64,000 nt of DNA, taken from Elgaria multicarinata webbii (Eukaryota; Chordata; Lepidosauria; Squamata; Anguidae). Every line of letters begins with the position of its first letter. Position 1 is the first letter of the stretch. Shown one piece after another: positions 1-46,025 of the stretch. Under the pieces are notes generated by a model that worked only from the letters and a program-made list of their open reading frames with translations, had not been told where the DNA came from and did no database searches. Made by a program: the position numbers and the translations under genes. The stretch covers positions 11,220,501 to 11,284,500 of the forward strand of contig NC_086185.1 of NCBI RefSeq assembly GCF_023053635.1. Reading direction: 5' to 3'.

Positions 1-1085
1 GAACTGCCATTCTCTGACGATATGGAGACGACACTGAAGTTTTACTGCCAAAAGATTTTGGAGACATTTGGGGCAAATCCCCATTAAACTTTGATAATTT
101 ATTTAGCCCTTAAAACTTACCAGGTGCCTTTGCAACCTTCACTTGTGTATGCTGCCCTCACAACGCTCTTGTGAGGTGAGCCACTTTCACCTAAAACACT
201 CAGGTGATTATTTTAATGTTCTGAAGTGGAACCAATTAATTAGGAATCTGTCGTTTTCCTTTTCCCTCCCTTTCTTTTCTTTCATTTTGTACAGAACACC
301 GGGCATGCGGAGTTTGCTGCATCTCAGTTCAGTTTCACCCTAGGGTTTACTGCCATCTGCATTCACTTCTGTGTATTCATAAAAAGCTGCCCTCTAAAAA
401 ATGATCCTGGTGTAATTGTATATGCTGTTGCCACAAGATTCTTTTGGAGGGGAAGGATTTCTGCAAGTACAAATTTGTGCAAATGTAGAAAAATGGGGGG
501 AAATTTCTGTCAATGAGCAGACGATGGAATGAAAAGCACCTGCTGATCTGAAATGCAGACAGAACAGATTTTCCAAAATCCATACATCCCTAATTTCAAT
601 GGGCCTTGCATATAGGTATGCAAATTATTGTAGCAAACCCATCTGCAAGGGTTAGGAAGAGGGATGTGGGAATAGAAAATCTTTGGTAACCTAGCTGATC
701 TCATCTGGAAGGCTGGAGGCAGATAAGTTGTTTAAAACACACACACATAACATGAAAGGAATTTACAAAGATGGAAGAAAGGGAGCAAAGCTGATCATGG
801 AACTCAGATTTTCGCTTAGTTGGCTCTAAGAGCAGAACCAGAGACAATATATGATTCCATGTTTCCTCTCCTGTTTTGGCATTGATGCCATTGGTAAAAT
901 GCCACACCAAAAGAATCTTACTTATTTCATTTCTATACCACTCAATAACCAAAGCTCTCTTGATGCAACAATAGAAACAGTCAAATCCATTTTGTCAATC
1001 ATGAGTTCATCAGGTACAGGGTGTGAGGGAGGGAGTGTAAGGTGGACATAAAGTGAATGCTGCAGCATGGTCCAATCCCGAATTA
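1..1085. other. Unassigned upstream intergenic DNA
   Basis: I see no exon with splice sites and no repeat I can name. The short ORFs show no recognisable protein. Confidence 0.5.
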
Positions 1086-1326
1086 AGAGCCAGTGTGGTG
1101 TAGTGGCTAAGGTGCCGGACTGGGAGTCGGGAGATCCGGGTTCTCATCCCCACTCAGCCATGGAAACCCACTGGGTGACTTTGGGCCAGTCACAGACTCT
1201 CAGCCCAGCCTACCTCACAGGGTGGTTGTTGTGAGGATAAAATGGAGAGGAGGATTGTGTACACCGCCTTGGGTTCCTTGGAGGAAAAAAGGCGGGAAAT
1301 AAATGCAATAAATAATAATAAATAAT
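1086..1326 (+). repeat. tRNA-derived squamate SINE (Squam1/ACA-like)
   Basis: The head has pol III promoter-like boxes: A-box-like tgtagtggctaaggtgc and B-box-like gggttctcatccc. The body reads 'gactttgggccagtcac' then 'cctacctcacagggtggttg', followed by 'ccttgggttccttggagg' and an A/T-rich tail of aataaat units. This body is the one I know from lizard and snake genomes. Related copies lie at 18421-18620 (+) and 39838-40045 (-). Confidence 0.85.
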
Positions 1327-2383
1327 TGTAGAAATTATCCTAGTGCAACTAGCATTCAGGCATGGAATGCAAAGCAGCATGAACTAGGGGAACAATCAAA
1401 GAAGAAATCTATCCATCCATCCCAAGTTATGCATTGTAGAAACTGTGCAAAGCACAACCCTGACAGCGATAAATGCACCTAGCACAGCAGCAGTGTTTGA
1501 TAGATTGCACCCTTAATGTGGTTTGGGGACAATTTAGCTTGCTAAGCTTTTTGTTTTTACTTCATTCAATGAAAAATCAAATCAATGCAAACCGTCACAG
1601 TATTTCAAGATAATGTCCAAAATCTAGAAAAAGCACCTGTAGTATATTGAGTCTGTATAGGGTGGCTATCTGCCCTACTTGACAAGGAAAACCCTCTGTT
1701 TGAAGAGTTGAGATAGGACAACCTTCTGTTTGAGGGTAGCCTCCATTTGAAAGCACCCTGTCTTCGAAGGACTGCCCTGTCCAAGTCCAGTTTAAAGATA
1801 AAAGAAAAAGAATCCCAAGAAGGTTGAGCTATTGGGGCCTTGGAATTGCACATCAACACCTGGGCAGCAGGTTGATCAGACACCTATTTTTCCTGCCCCA
1901 TCCTTCCCCACGCTGGAGAGATGTATTTTATTTCTTCTAGTGTAAACCCCATGTCGCAATAGGTGCTAGGAGTCCTGCTCTTTTTTGCCCTTTGGCCCCT
2001 CAATCCCCTCACCACAGAGAGGCTTATAAATAACATAAATGTGGCTCATACATGGTGAATTCCCCAACTGAAATTAGTATGTGGCACAGCCCCTCCCTCG
2101 CCCTCACGGGCCCTAATTAGCCACCTCCATCCCCTTCCCTGCTGATGGCGATACCCTAACCGGGCCTGCCTTTTCGCCACGCCGATCGTCTGAGCAGGGC
2201 TGTCCGTCATCCTGCTGTCAGAGGGCTGCTCTGCCTGTTTTACATAGAGGAAATTAATCACAGTTAAAGCTCGAGCTTTGGAGTTGATTGAACTTTTGAG
2301 ATATTCTGCATGTCTGCACAGCTCAAGCTTCAGTTTAAAAGAAAAATGAGCAAAGCCGTTCTGGTAGATCTCGAGTAATAAGA
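1327..2383. other. Unassigned intergenic DNA
   Basis: No gene or clear repeat was recognised. ORFs at 1605-1883 and 2046-2261 have no recognisable domains and no splice context. Confidence 0.4.
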
Positions 2384-2832
2384 CTTGGAGCGTGTTCAGA
2401 GGAGGGCAACCAGGATGATCAGGGGTCTAGAAACAAAGCCCTGTGAAGAGAGACTAAAAGAACTGGGCATGTTTAGCCTGGAGAAGAGAAGATTCATGAT
2501 AGCAGTCTTCAAATACTTAAAAGGTTGTCACAGAGGAGGGCCAGGATCTCTTCTCGATCATCCCAGAGTGCAAGGCACGGAATAACGGGCTCAAGTTAAA
2601 GGAAGCCAGATTCCAGCTGGACATCAAGAAAAACTTCCTGACTGTTAGAGCAGTACGACAATGGAATCAGTTACCTAGGGAGGTTGTGGGCTCTCCCACA
2701 CTAGAGGCATTCAAGAGGCAGCTGGACAACCATCTGTCAGGGATGCTTTAGGGTGGATTCCTGCATTGAGCAGGGGGTTGGACTCGATGGCCTTGTAGGC
2801 CCCTTCCAACTCTGCTATTCTATGATTCTATG
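2384..2832 (+). repeat. CR1 LINE, 5'-truncated 3' end
   Basis: The segment opens with the RT C-terminal sequence encoding '[18 protein letters not shown]', runs through 'ggttggactcgatggccttg', and ends with the CR1-type tandem octamer tail attctatgattctatga. Only about the last 450 bp of the LINE are present. Sister copies lie at 21965-22463 and 59206-59678, with fragments at 17716, 51607 and 52232. Confidence 0.93.
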
Positions 2833-2944
2833 ACTTACACCACCGTATTGTTATATAAGAAGATTTAAATGATTGTAATTATTCTTTATTTGCGTAGATA
2901 GATTAGCCTATGCAATTTTTTTTTGCAAACTTGTGTCCTTTTAT

Positions 2945-3130
2945 TGGTTGTTGTTATAATTATTATTTATCCACTTTATACCCTGCCTATATACATAATA
3001 TCCTAGACAGCATACAAAGTTAAAACAATTTAAACATGATAAAAACAACCCATAAAACACCATAGGTGGCATAAAACTGTTAAAAACAATTTTAAAAGAT
3101 AAAAAGATCAATAGAACCATGCAGCATATA
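2945..3130 (-). repeat. Probable antisense 3' end of a non-LTR element
   Basis: The segment has the layout ttattatttatccactttataccctgcc followed by 'agttaaaacaatttaaac' and 'aaaacaacccataaaac'. It reads as the reverse of a LINE/SINE 3' end carrying an 'aataaataa' tail. A similar layout is seen at 35629-35800. The family is not named. Confidence 0.45.
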
Positions 3131-3564
3131 GGCGATGCGTAAGTGACCACCTTATTTGTCACAGTATGCCCGGGTGGGGGAGCGTATGTATGTGAAGTGC
3201 CTTATTTAAAGAAATCCAACCTATCCTGTTGCTAAGCTGCTATGCAGTTGTCTGTGTTTCTCACTTAAACGAATTAGCCATTCTAATTGCCTTCCTTATA
3301 GATGCCCTTGAAGGCTGCTCCAGTAGGGGTCTCTGTTTAGTTATAAAGTAATATTTCATGCGCACGCTGTTGCTATCTAAATAGTGAACATGATCTTTTC
3401 CCCGTTGCTCAAGAGTATCAGAGGATGACCATTCCTCTGGTATAATTGCACACAGATGTACAACCGCATCTCCCGACAAACCCCTGATGTATCCTGCAAG
3501 CGCGTTTAAGGAAAGTCACCTGCCAAATATATATCTGACAATCCAAGTAATTTGATGTGAATAG

Positions 3565-4045
3565 CTTGAGAAGATAAAGTGGGAGGGGTCTGAAGTCCAG
3601 AAACGCACGTCAGGCTCCCCCACGTATAGAACAAAGGAGAGGGCCCTTTCAGTGGAGGCCCCCCAATTATGGAATGATCTCCCCGACGAGGCTCGCCTGG
3701 CACCAACATTGTTATCTTTTCAGTGCCAGGTCAAGACTTTTCTCTTCTCCCAGGCAGTTAACAACATATGAACTCCCTAAGGAGGTTCACTTGGCACCTA
3801 CATTATATGTCTTTAGACTCCAGGTGAAGACCTTTTTATTCTCCCAGCATTTTAACAGTCTATAAATAAATTTTAACTTGGTGTTTTAAATTTGTAATTT
3901 TGCATTGCTGCTGTTTTTATCTGGTTGAGCTTTTATATTGTATTTTATATTATGGTTTTATACTGTTGTTTTATACTTTGGTTTTAATTTTTGTGAACCG
4001 CCCAGAGAGCTCCGGCTATATTGGGCAGTATAGAAATTCCGTAAA
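3565..4045 (+). repeat. L2-clade LINE, 3' end
   Basis: The segment contains the end of the ORF (sense sequence for 'ERALSVEAPQLWNDLPDEA'-like and 'FRCQVKTFLFSQ'-like residues, degraded). It then has the characteristic L2 tail 'gtgaaccgcccagagagctc' and 'ggctatattgggcagtatag'. It abuts an inverted L2 segment at 4046. Confidence 0.85.
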
Positions 4046-4692
4046 TTCTTCCCAGAGGTCCTGAGTGTGCAGGGTGGATTGTACGGGAGAAGGCGATCCC
4101 GCAGGTAGCCTGGACCCAAACTGTGTAGGGCTTTAAAGGTGATAACCAACACTTTATACTTCACCCGAAAACTAATTGGCAGCCAGTGAAGAGATTTCAA
4201 AACTGCTGTAATGTGGTCACCCCTAGGTGTGCTGGTGACCAAACTGGCTGCCATATTTTGAACTAGTTGAAGTTTCCAGACTAGGCACGAAGGTAGCCCT
4301 ATGTAGAGCGCATAGCAGAAGTCGAGCCTCGAAGTTAGCAGCACATGCACTACCGTCTTTAGGTCTTCTGACTCTAGGAAGGGGTGCAGCTGGCGTATCA
4401 GCCGAAGCTGATAGTAGGCACTCCTGGCCGTCGCATCTATCTGGGCTGTCATTTGGAGCGACGGATCCAGAAGCACCTCCAAGCTGCGGACGCAGTCTTT
4501 CAGGGGAAGCGTAACCCTATCCAGAACTGGTTGACACACCTCCAAACCCAGGTTATGGCCTTTGACAGTAAGCACCTCTGTCTTGTCTGGATGCAACTTC
4601 AGTTTGTTTTTCCTCATCCAGTCCATTACCGCCTCTAAGCATTCATTCAGAGGAGACACACTATCCTTAGCTGACGCTGATGTCGAAGGCAT
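4046..4692 (-). repeat. L2-clade LINE ORF fragment, inverted part
   Basis: A minus-strand reading frame of about 215 codons encodes the RT C-terminal region. It includes 'KLKLHPDKTEVL', 'LLTSRLDFCYALYIGLPS', 'LQLVQNMAASLVTSTPRGDH' and 'LHWLPISFRVKYKVLVITFK'. These match the L2/Maui-type LINE signature LVQNAAAR...HWLPV...YKVL.LTYKALH. The orientation is opposite to the L2 3' ends on both sides. With 4693-4848 it looks like one insertion made by twin priming. Confidence 0.88.
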
Positions 4693-4848
4693 AGAGAAAT
4701 ATATTAAGATTAAAATACATATTGTTGTTTTTATGCTTTTGATGGTTTAAAATTTTTGTATATTTGTTTTTAATGTTCACTGTTTTTAACCTTTGTAAAC
4801 CTCCCAGAGAGCTTCGGCTATGGGGTGGTATATAAATGAAAATATTGT
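4693..4848 (+). repeat. L2 3'UTR and tail, sense part of a twin-primed copy
   Basis: The segment carries 'aacctttgtaaacctcccag', 'agagcttcggctatggggtg' and 'gtatataaatgaaaat', which is the L2 3' terminus. It directly follows the inverted ORF segment. Confidence 0.8.
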
Positions 4849-5451
4849 GCATTCCATGTGCATGGATCTGTACACCCCACCTGTGCAATCTATTCAACCC
4901 ATTTTTGCAGCAGACAGATGGGCTGGGGTCACATAAGACATTCTATACGCACAAAAGCCAGGAAACCACCAAATGATTTAGCTGTTGGGGAAAGGGGATG
5001 GAGCCAAGGGAAAGCGGTGTATTGTTGTAGTAACTGAAATAGTTTTTATTAGATATTTCAATGAGATTTTTAACATTTGTGGGTGAGCTGCTTGGAGATT
5101 TTTTTTCTATATTAAGCAGTATATAAGTATTATTAATAAATGCAATAAATAATAAATGGAAAAATCAGCTGATACTCATTGATCAGAAGAGGCTGTGTAT
5201 GCTGGTGTCATATTTATCTTAGTACATCTGTCAGCCTCCTAAAGGGACACATTCTGAAAAGAGCAGCCAGGAGGTGGCACTTTCCAGCTAGGTTGATATG
5301 TTCTGCATCAGTAAATGCCAATAAGAAACCTCCAACCTTATAGCTGAAATGTTTGGGGTTTTAAAAGAAAAAAAAACACATTAAAATAATGGATGGCTGT
5401 ACTACACAGAGGACAGTACAAAGAATTATGCAAATGAAAGTAGGAAAGTAA
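4849..5451. other. Unassigned intergenic DNA with a short retroelement tail
   Basis: Around 5085-5155 there is a LINE-like tail (gctgcttggagatttt, then aagcagtatataagtatta with aataaatgcaataaataa). I recognise nothing else. Confidence 0.4.
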
Positions 5452-5660
5452 GAACATAAGAAGAGCCCTGCTGGATCAGACCAAGGGCCCGTCTAGTCCA
5501 GCACTCTGTTCACACAGTGGCCAACCAGCCATCGGCCAGGGATGAACAAGCAGGACGTGGTGCAACAGCACCCTCCCACCCATGTCCCCCAGCAACTGGT
5601 GCACACAGGCTTATTGCTTTGAATAGCACACAACCATCAGGGCTAGTATTTACACAGATT
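5452..5660 (-). repeat. CR1 LINE 3' end (second subfamily), antisense
   Basis: Read on the minus strand it contains the CR1 end 'ggactagacgggcccttggtctgatccagcagggctcttcttatgttctta' in pieces, plus 'gggagggtgctgttgcacca'. The same subfamily is seen at 26430-27336, 31123-31878 and 54628-54935. A further antisense piece lies at about 5990-6095 (actacatcttgtgatagtga). Confidence 0.85.
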
Positions 5661-5730
5661 ACCCATTCTTGTAATCGATCAGAATGGAGAGGCGGGTAAG
5701 AAATATTATTATTATTACTATTATTGTAAA
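5661..5730 (+). repeat. Short retroelement tail with (ATT)n
   Basis: The sequence 'gatcagaatggagaggcggg' is followed by taagaaatattattattatta. The same 'gagaggcgggtaa' plus (ATT)n end is found at 62530-62634 and in reverse at 35629-35700. Confidence 0.5.
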
Positions 5731-6234
5731 GAACACACACATCACCAAAAATATGATCAAACTTATGTGGGTATATTTGGTTTATATTCGGTTTATATTC
5801 CAGCAAGTTAAAAACAAGTTAAATACCGGAGGCTGTATGCCTATGTACTCTAGTTGCTGTGGAACCTGGGTAGGAGGGTGCCGTTGCACTCATGTTCTCC
5901 TCGTGAGTTTCCCATGGGCAGAATGCCTGATACTGGAGGTAGCATATAACCATCAAGTAGCATAAAGCCCTTGAAAGCTTTATCCTCCGTAAAACCACTA
6001 CATCTTGTGATAGTGAATTCCATAGTTTACCTGTCCTCTGTGTGAAAAACTACTTCCGTTTATCTATCCTGAATCTCTCACCATCAGCTTCATGCATTTA
6101 TCTAGTCAACGTGGGGGTAATTGAAGTCACCCCGTATTTCTACACTTCCCTTTTTGGAGGCCTCCTTGATTTCATTTTCCATCTCAAAATCACCCTGAGG
6201 GCTCTTTTGTAGGGGACAACAGCATGTGCCCAGC

Positions 6235-6425
6235 ACGGAAGTTTGTTTGTTTATTTCGGTCATAGACCAGCACAGTAGAAAATATCATCACAATAATATT
6301 AAAACTCCCAACATACAATAAAATACATACATAAAATACAAAAAACACAGCAGTCTCTGCCTAAGTCTAAGGTACAATAAAACTTTTCTTTTTCCTAAAG
6401 CTTTTAAAACTTGATGTTGTGCAGA
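6235..6425 (-). repeat. Antisense 3' end of an unnamed non-LTR element
   Basis: Opens with tttatttcggtcatagaccag and continues into an A-rich run (aatacatacataaaatacaa). On the minus strand it reads as an element ending '...ctggtctatgaccgaaataaa'. Its style matches the antisense element at 42718 but it is a different sequence. Confidence 0.45.
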
Positions 6426-6539
6426 CTTCTACTGTTACTTTCTACTGTTAGTTTTTCCCTACCCTGTGCCTGCTTACCCTACCCTGTGCCTGTTGGCATT
6501 CTCTTCCCCTCCTTATTGTTTTACTATGATTTTATTAGA

Positions 6540-6619
6540 TTGTAAGCCTATGCGGCAGGGTCTTGCTATTTACTGTTTTACTCTGTACAGCACCATGTAC
6601 ATTGATGGTGCTATATAAA

Positions 6620-6666
<47 letters not shown>

Positions 6667-6668
6667 TT
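6540..6668 (+). repeat. Retroelement 3' tail with (AATA)n
   Basis: Reads 'attgtaagcctatgcggcag', then 'tgtacattgatggtgctata', then taaataaataaataataataa. A shorter copy of the same tail lies at 11350-11415. The family is probably L2/CR1-like but is not proven. Confidence 0.55.
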
Positions 6669-7288
6669 CAACATCAATTTCCGTCGGCATGGAGCCCGGC
6701 ATGGCCGCCCACAACACTTCTCTGGAGGGGTCTGTTCCTTTTAGGCTTTTTAGTCTGCTTGACCTATGCTGTCTTTGACACACAGAGCAACACCTCCTCT
6801 GATATGCCTTTCCTTATCCTTCTTGAGTTTAGATCCAGAGATGATCAAATGCCACTGTTTCTCTCCGTCAGGTTTCCGTTATATATTCCATGTTATATAT
6901 TCCACTATTGCTAAATTCTCCTTTGAAACCAGGCCTTCCGACTCTCCCATCTTGGCTTGGAGGCTTCTGGCATTAGCATAGAAATATTTATACGAGGTGT
7001 CCCTCCCCACACGTCTCTGCCGTGTGCATCTTCTGCTGTACCACTTAGGCCTCTTTGATCGGCTATCCTGTTTCACCATATCCTGCTTCCTCCTTCCCCA
7101 TCCCATTTGGGCAGTCGGAAACATTTTCATCTTCATCTCCTAGGGGTGATTCCATCTGGGATCCTTCCCACCTCCTGTCGCCGTTCCCCCAGGGTTCAGC
7201 TGCTCTGCCACCTTCCCCCCCCCCCCCATTGAACACCAGAGCATCCTGCTTCCATTTTGGTTCAAATGAAGCCTGTCCCTCTTGTATG

Positions 7289-7590
7289 GCTTAAGGTGGC
7301 CATATGGAAAGGAGGACAGGGCCACTGTACCTTTAACAATTGCATAGAAAAGGGGATTTCAGGTGTCCTTTGTATGCATGCAGCCCCTGGTCAAATTCCC
7401 TCTTCATCACAACAGTGAAAGCTGCAGGAGCCCTGCCCTCTTTTGTATCTGAACACTAGCTAAAGAGGACATGGTTCCCACAGCTTTAACTGTTGGGATG
7501 AAGAGGGGATTTCACTAGGCGCTGCGTGCATACAAACACCACCTGCTGAAATTTCCTTTTCTAACTATAACAGGCCGCTCCTCCCAAACT
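7289..7590. mobile_element. Palindromic Tc1/mariner-type MITE copy, diverged
   Basis: Starts 'ggtggccatatggaaaggag' and carries the family's inner parts 'caggagccctgccctctttt' and 'gatgaagaggggatttcact'. The intact reference copy in this window is 19052-19367. The right terminal repeat is decayed here. Confidence 0.65.
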
Positions 7591-7744
7591 TTCCCCTGTA
7601 CCTAACAAATCTGAACACCTCCTGTCTACGTAGCCATCTCATCCATGCCACCTCCCTTCCAACCCTGCTTTTCCTAACTTGCCAGAGGAAGCGCTCTGGA
7701 GATCTCGAAAGCTTGCGCACCCCTGGTGACCTTTGAGCCGGCCT

Positions 7745-8094
7745 AATAAAGGTATGAGAGTGCCTTGGACTGCAAGAAGATCAAACCAGTCCATACTCCA
7801 GGAAATAAAGCCAGACTGCTCACTCGAGGGAATGGTATTAAAGGCAAAACTGAAGTACTTTGGCCACATAAGGAGAAGACAGGATACCCTGGAGAAGAGG
7901 CTGATGCTAGGGAAAGTGGAAGGCAAAAGGAAGAGGGGCCGACCAAGGGCAAGATGGATGGAGGGTATTCTGGAGGTGACAGACTTGACCTTGGGGGAGC
8001 TAGGGGTGGCGACAGCCGACAGACAGCTCTGGCCCATGAAGTCACGAAGAGTCGGAAGCAACTGAACGAATAAACAACAACAATAAAGGTATGA
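7745..8094 (+). repeat. BovB (RTE) LINE 3' end with 13-bp target-site duplication
   Basis: The insert is 7758-8081. It encodes the BovB ORF C-terminus ('KYFGHIRRRQDTLEKRLMLG', 'GKRKRGRPRARWMEGI') and ends 'gaagtcacgaagagtcggaa' followed by gcaactgaacgaataaacaacaa, the typical BovB 3' end. The flanks at 7745-7757 and 8082-8094 are the same 13 bases (aataaaggtatga). The element is strongly 5'-truncated (about 324 bp). It lies about 600 bp upstream of the SH3BGRL start codon. Confidence 0.88.
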
Positions 8095-8102
8095 CATTGT
8101 AC

Positions 8103-8215
8103 CCGCCTTCCCCAACCTGGCGCCTTCCAGATGCCGGGGACTACAACTCCCAGCCTTCCTGACCATTAGCCTGGTCAGGCTGGGGCTGATGGGACTCGGA
8201 ATCCAAAACATCGCG
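8103..8215. mobile_element. Short palindromic MITE ('ccttccccaacctgg' family)
   Basis: Left end 'ccttccccaacctggcgcct', core 'actacaactcccagccttcc' and mirrored 'ctggtcaggctggggctgat'. Other copies lie at 16312-16428, 30450-30575, 39325-39445, 45960-46025, 47595-47720, 50755-50860 and 62370-62460. The class is not settled; hAT-like non-autonomous is my guess. Confidence 0.6.
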
Positions 8216-8697
8216 AAGGCGGCACTTTCGGAACAAAAGAGCCTCCCTTTCCTAACAGGTACCCAAGGATAACGATGATGAGGATGTTGCACCGTAGCCC
8301 AGGCCCAGGCCCAACAGCCCCTCTCGCGTAGCTGCTAGCCCCTCCTGCAAAGCCTGCGCCGTTTCTGCTCCGGATTGGATCCCCTTTGCCTGCCTCCCCA
8401 CGCCCTTTCTGCCTTCCCTCCGCCCCCATGGCGATTCCGCGCTGAGAACGTGATCCCTCTCGCTCGCTCCTTCCGGGGTTGGGTAGCTCCTCGCCAGCGA
8501 GTCCCACGCCGAGCCGCCGCAGGAGAAGCAGCAGCAGCAGCAGCAAGAGGCGGGGCGTTCCGCGTCCCCCCCGCGCCGCGCTCCATCCTCCGTCCCCGCG
8601 CGCTCGCTCGCTGCCCGGTGCCTTGAGCCGCCCGCGTCCTCGGCGCGCTCTCCATCCTCCCTCCCTCCCGCCTCGCGAGGAAGCGCCCGCGGCCAGC

Positions 8698-43417
<34,720 letters not shown>

Positions 43418-44639
43418 ATTCCACCCCCACCCCAGCTTAAAGCCTTACATATTCTGCAAAGGGAAATTTCCACGGCTTTTTATACAATAGCAAAATTGTC
43501 TTACGCTTCAAGAAAAATCGTTTCGTTGTTTTTTTCTAAAATGCTGATTGCTGTGCACAGCATTCCACCAGACATGATTATAAGACGGAGCGCCAAGTGA
43601 AAACACAAATGTGCCACCAGGACCATGTCATTAAATGAAGCATTTAGAAATTGTTGATATTTTTCCTCCCGTCACCCAAGTGGTGTAATCTGCTTTTTTG
43701 GCAGTGACATAGGTTTTTTCTGTAAACTTACAAAACAATGTATTTTACTATTAATAATGCAGATATATAGTTATAGATGTAGATACAACTGTTTAAACAA
43801 AGAACCGTAGCAGCGAAAGCGTCTATTAAAAACACACAAAAAAGTGCCTGAACTGCCTCAAAAACATTACTGAAAAATAACAAAATACCATAATGTTAAT
43901 GTCTTTTGAAAATTACAATTTATTTTTCATTTTTTTTCAACTACAAAAAAGTTATGATGTAGTGTAATGATAATTGTAATAACTTGCTGTGGTTAGGGTA
44001 TTTCTTCATTTGTAGGATGGATGTTGAAACAGTCTATTGTAATTTTGTAGAACGTGGCATCCCAGAAAATGCCACGAGAGTCTCATTGACGTGACCAATG
44101 TGGGGACCCTCCCACAAAGCATAGATTTGATCATGGCATAACGTAGCTGCCTCTTGGGAACTGAAATACACCAACGTATACAAAACTTCAGTGCATCATG
44201 GTGAAATGTACATGAATGACCACGTGGTGTTACAGATAAGCCAAATTTCTGTAAAATTTGAAGGCTTTCATGTTATGGTGTGCGTGTGTGTTTTTGGAGG
44301 GGAATCCATTCCACTGTGTTTGTGTTCATTTTAGATGTTATAAAGCATGATCAAGCAATTGCTAGCTGGAGTAGTACTCATTCCGAGTAACTGAACTTCT
44401 CAAACTTTGCTGCTGTGTAGGAAAAGATATGTTGACAGCACCAAGGGCCATATTGTAAAGTGGTCAATGTGGATTTTCAGTGCCAGCAAGCTGCTTTCAG
44501 CAGCCTGTAGACCGTCTTGTTGGAAGCTGTACTGTCGATTTCAGTACGTGGAATATTGACCTGTTTTCATACCATGGGCAAGAACCTATTCTTGGAGGCT
44601 CAAAGGGCCTCATCAAGGACTGTGGTCACAAAGTCATCT

Positions 44640-44880
44640 TGAAAAGTGATTCCCCAACCTGGCGTCCTCCAGATGTGTTGGACTACAAGTTCAGATGTCC
44701 CACAGTGGATTAAATAAGCCATGATGGTTTATTTAACCCGTGATGGCTCTACGTGTTGTCTGTGAGCTCTTTTCCCACCCACGGTGGCTTATTTCCCCCA
44801 AAATAAGAAACTCTGATAACCCACGGAGTACAATAATGGTTATTTAAGCCATCATGGGTTAGCGTGTCGTCTGTCGCGCA
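44640..44880. repeat. MITE remnants in the SH3BGRL 3'UTR
   Basis: Half of the 'ccccaacctggcgtcctccagatgtg' MITE (44652-44685) is joined to another palindromic element: 'aaataagccatgatggttta' mirrored by 'ttatttaagccatcatgggt', ending 'gttagcgtgtcgtctgt'. Confidence 0.6.
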
Positions 44881-45824
44881 GAGTGGGTCAAGTTGCTTGC
44901 CTACAGAGTTGCTCGGCAAGAGTGACCAAAATCACTGCTGCCACTCTGCTCCCCTCAGTCAGTCTCTGTTTCCGAAATCATCCCTGCAACAGATTGAGCT
45001 GCGTAGCTGTGCATTTTCACTGTGCATCTGGAGTCTCTGTGCCAGGTAGTAGGAAGTCATCTTTTTCCCCACTTCAGTGCAGTAGCATCTGGTAACACTT
45101 CAACTCTAACCGCATTTCCAAGAAAATGGCATTAAGGCCGAGGAGTGGATTATTCCTATGTGAAAGTCAATGCACTGCCATAGGAAAATTATACTGTGGC
45201 CAGTTCAAGTTGTGGCCCACATGGTGGATTTACAAGGATGTGCCTTTTAAGGTTCCTGCATGCAGTTTAGGAATTTCAGACATCGTTAATTTGTATGCTT
45301 AGAAATTTCAGTCGATCATGTTTCGGGGTGCTTTGACAAGTGGCTTAGAGAAAACACTTATTAACTAACAATGCTGTTTTAGGATTTGTGAATATAGCTC
45401 TTAAGAGCCCAATTTGGGGAAACAACTTTTTGCCATTTGGAGAAACAGCTTTTCGCCATACTGGTCTAGCTGTTGAATTGGCACAAGTGGGTGGCGTGTA
45501 TTGTGTGACGGATCAAGATTCAGGGGTTCCCAAGCCTTCCGTTACCAACCTGACTCGTGGCCTCTCCCAAACACAAATATTAGGTGAGAGGTAGAGGGGA
45601 CCCTTGCTTGTTTGAGAGACTCCGTAATCTGGCAGCTGTTGGGCCATCACAGCAGAGATGCACATTCCTGGAAGCAATCTTGGCTATTCCTAGAGTAATT
45701 TACCTAGAAAAGCACCCTAGAAGGAATCTCCTAATTCCTTCCTTTGGCTTTCCTTTTCTCATCTCTATAACCAAAAGGGAAATCTTGGGAATAACTTGTT
45801 GATTATCTCTCACTGTATTGTTGC

Positions 45825-45830
45825 AATAAA
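45825..45830 (+). terminator. SH3BGRL: Polyadenylation signal AATAAA, likely SH3BGRL 3' end
   Basis: AATAAA in 'ttgcaataaagcagtttcaa', followed within 30-50 bp by GT-rich sequence (gtttgtgcttggtgtatgtg). A later + strand AATAAA at 46633-46638 could give a longer form. Confidence 0.6.
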
Positions 45831-45959
45831 GCAGTTTCAAGTGCTTTGCAAATAGTTTGTGCTTGGTGTATGTGTTTTTAATACCTCTCTCTTTAAAAAA
45901 CCCCAACTATTTATGTCTTCAGAACCCTTTCACAAGCAGCAGCTGCATATTTGGTTAAT

Positions 45960-46025
45960 GCCACCTTCCCCGACCTGGGGACTACAGTTCCCGTCATTGA
46001 TGCCCCATCAGGCTGGGGAAGGCGG
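45960..46025. mobile_element. Short palindromic MITE
   Basis: 'caccttccccgacctgggga', 'ctacagttcccgtcattgat', 'caggctggggaaggcgga'. A shortened copy of the family at 8103-8215. Confidence 0.55.

Larger units (their letters stand above)
43418..45850 (+). other. SH3BGRL: SH3BGRL 3'UTR (inferred)
   Basis: AT-rich sequence that runs about 2.4 kb to a polyadenylation signal at 45825. It has picked up a palindromic MITE at about 44640-44880. ORFs inside it (for example 44480-44713) are spurious. Confidence 0.6.

Noticed and set aside
2815-2832. Tandem ATTCTATG units as a possible CRISPR-like or satellite array
   Set aside because: They are the normal CR1 3' terminal repeat, found at the end of every copy here.
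7639-8292. 217-codon minus-strand ORF and three other ORFs over 7.6-8.3 kb
   Set aside because: They are shadows of the BovB 3' end on the + strand and of the neighbouring MITE.
44480-44713. 77-codon ORF in the SH3BGRL 3'UTR
   Set aside because: It runs into a MITE fragment and lacks any homology or conserved context.
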